Positions 7,135 through 7,969 of a stretch of DNA of 7,969 bases are shown here, one piece after another (positions within the stretch are counted from its first letter, which is position 1; the number at the start of each line of letters is the position of its first letter). The notes beneath the pieces were generated by a model. That model ran no database searches. It was not told the DNA's origin and saw only the letters and a list, made by a program, of their open reading frames with translations. The stretch spans positions 1 through 7,969 of the forward strand of contig CAMWPE010000109.1 of the NCBI GenBank assembly GCA_947176055.1. The letters run 5' to 3'. A program made the translations under genes and the position numbers. This DNA is from an uncultured Desulfovibrio sp. Lineage in GTDB: Bacteria; Desulfobacterota; Desulfovibrionia; Desulfovibrionales; Desulfovibrionaceae.

Positions 7135-7159
7135 ATAAAAAGGCGGCCTTTCGACCGCC
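7135..7159 (-). terminator. Intrinsic terminator between the IscA/HesB-like gene and mfd
   Basis: On the minus strand GGCGGTC, a GAAA tetraloop, and GGCCGCC form a 7-bp stem with one G-T pair, followed by TTTTTATATT. It lies 24 bases after the IscA-like stop codon and should separate it from mfd. Confidence 0.85.
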
Positions 7160-7183
7160 CGAAAAATCGCGCTGGAAATATGT

Positions 7184-7507
7184 TTAGGCTCCGCCGCAAC
7201 CGCCGCAGCAACCGCCGCATCCGGAGCCGCCGGAGTCGGGGAGGGGAACTTCCGGAACAACGATAAAGCCCATGGGAGTGAGGTCGATTTTCGCGGATTT
7301 AATCTGATCTTCGAGCTGTTTGTTTATGCAGAATTTGAAGCCGTCAATTTCCTCGACCATATCGTCGTCCCCGGCTTCGTCGAGGGCGAGGGCAAGTCTG
7401 GGTCCGGAGCATCCGCCGGGAGCGAGAAAAATTCTGATTGTTCCTTTCTCGTTATCTTTAAAATATTCGTTTAACTCTTTCTTCGCGTCTTCGGAAATTT
7501 CCAGCAT
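7184..7507 (-). CDS. IscA/HesB-family Fe-S protein with glycine/cysteine-rich tail
   Basis: The IscA/HesB (Fe-S_biosyn) fold binds iron or Fe-S clusters and carries them to target proteins in the cytoplasm. This 107-residue protein has the family hallmark APGGCSGPRLALALDE, with C33 at the position of E. coli IscA C35. The C-terminal C-x-C motif is replaced by a tail, SGGSGCGGCCGGCGGA, holding C97, C100, C101 and C104. Such tails mark the HesB-like group common in sulfate reducers, some of whose members are selenoproteins; here all positions are Cys codons and the stop is TAA. C60 (FKFCIN) is a further cysteine. A strong CAGGAGA site six bases upstream fixes the start. The gene appears to be a single unit ended by the terminator at 7135-7159. 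A role in Fe-S assembly or storage is inferred; the specific partner is unknown. Confidence 0.88.
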   Translation of the reverse strand: MLEISEDAKKELNEYFKDNEKGTIRIFLAPGGCSGPRLALALDEAGDDDMVEEIDGFKFCINKQLEDQIKSAKIDLTPMGFIVVPEVPLPDSGGSGCGGCCGGCGGA

Positions 7508-7513
7508 CGGTTT

Positions 7514-7520
7514 TCTCCTG
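7514..7520 (-). promoter_or_regulatory. Ribosome binding site of the IscA/HesB-like gene
   Basis: CAGGAGA on the minus strand, six bases before the ATG, decides the start. A TATAAT word (plus-strand 7525-7530) lies only a few bases upstream. It is too close to serve as a -10 box for an ordinary leader, so the true promoter is not identified. Confidence 0.75.
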
Positions 7521-7738
7521 AAAAATTATAAAAAATATCCAAAGCGGGATAAGCGGCGCGCGACGCGAAGAAATTCGCGGGGCGACTCAATTAAAATAAA
7601 TTCATTTTAACATTCTGGCAAGAATAAAAATAGCGATAATCGGTCAGGAAGGATGCATCGCGCGCAATACGCGAGGAATGGGGAAAGTCTCGGGCGCCCC
7701 CGGCTGGCGCGGGAGGCTTTTGAAAGAGCGCTCGACCT

Positions 7739-7969
7739 TTACCCGGCGGCCGGGGGAGGAGAGATCGCGTTGGAAACGAAGCGCAAGGCGTCCGCGTAAA
7801 GATCCGGCGAAGCGTAGGGAGTCAGTGTGCGCGTGCGGTTGACTCCTACCATAAGGGAAATGATAACTTGCGCGAGGGATTCGGGATCCCATAGCCGAAC
7901 GCTGCCGTCTTCGACCCCCCGCTCGATCTGGCCAATGAGGATTTGATGAATACTGGCGAATCTGGAATC
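7739..7969 (-). CDS. TetR-family transcriptional regulator, C-terminal end (partial)
   Basis: From the right edge of the window an open minus-strand frame without a start encodes 76 residues and stops with TAA at 7739. The segments FASIHQILIGQIERGVEDGS, then VRLWDPESLAQVIISLMVG, then NRTRTLTPYASPDLYADALR match the usual C-terminal ligand-binding and dimerisation helices of TetR-type repressors (the pattern is an amphipathic helix, an E-x-G-x-(V/I)-R-x-x-D-P-E turn, then a helix ending in MVG). The DNA-binding helix-turn-helix would lie outside the window, so the target and inducer cannot be guessed. Its relation to the IscA-like gene 231 bases downstream is unclear. The family call rests on this pattern alone. 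Confidence 0.7.
   Translation of the reverse strand, partial: DSRFASIHQILIGQIERGVEDGSVRLWDPESLAQVIISLMVGVNRTRTLTPYASPDLYADALRFVSNAISPPPAAG

Noticed and set aside
7184..7186. Possible selenocysteine readthrough in the HesB-like protein
   Set aside because: The frame ends in TAA, all tail positions are Cys codons, and no in-frame TGA or SECIS-like hairpin is needed.
7653..7799. 48-codon plus-strand frame (MHRAQYARNGES...) with GGAAGG just before the ATG
   Set aside because: It overlaps the TetR 3' end on the opposite strand, the purine run is too close to the ATG, and the open frame is explained by the GC-rich opposite strand.
7644..7892. 82-codon minus-strand frame
   Set aside because: It overlaps the TetR C-terminal frame in another phase; its Arg/Pro/Ser-rich composition is typical of a shadow frame.
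1..7969. CRISPR array, insertion sequence, attachment site or tRNA
   Set aside because: I saw no regularly spaced repeats, terminal inverted repeats, transposase fragments or cloverleaf sequence. Frequent CGCG/TCGCGA words look like general composition rather than a repeat element.

Overview
The window looks like chromosome from an anaerobic, Gram-negative bacterium of the Deltaproteobacteria/Desulfobacterota type. This is inferred from four things: the pairing of mfd with a SurA-like lipoprotein, a HesB/IscA-like protein with a glycine/cysteine tail, a ferritin of bacterial non-heme type, and the base composition (moderate GC with many CGCG/TCGCGA words). No sequence search was possible, so the lineage is tentative. 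No transposase, integrase or CRISPR array is visible.

Left part (1-990): the window opens in the last ~35 bases of a 5S rRNA, followed by two tandem intrinsic terminators, so it begins at the end of an rRNA operon. From about 174 to 885 lies a decayed gene. A lipoprotein signal peptide can be read from an ATA codon behind a good ribosome binding site. After several frame changes comes the C-terminal part of an alpha/beta hydrolase resembling subtype B tannase/feruloyl esterase, with the expected catalytic His replaced by Arg.

Middle (932-2098): a ferritin gene has its own strong promoter, a Fur-box-like operator and a terminator. It is followed by an independent OsmC/Ohr-family peroxiredoxin. 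Together they suit iron storage and peroxide defence in an anaerobe.

Right part (2315-7969), all on the minus strand: transcription enters from the right with the C-terminal end of a TetR-type regulator (cut by the window edge), then the IscA/HesB-like Fe-S protein with its own terminator. Next come mfd (transcription-repair coupling factor) and, 30 bases after it, a SurA-N-like periplasmic chaperone lipoprotein, probably co-transcribed with mfd. Last is a 51-codon basic small protein gene with a clear ribosome binding site.

Stretches without a gene are all under 300 bases. 886-991 holds the ferritin promoter, 1499-1675 a terminator and a possible -10 box, and 7090-7183 a terminator. In 2099-2314, 2471-2667 and 7508-7738 I see only ribosome binding sites and AT-rich spacers.
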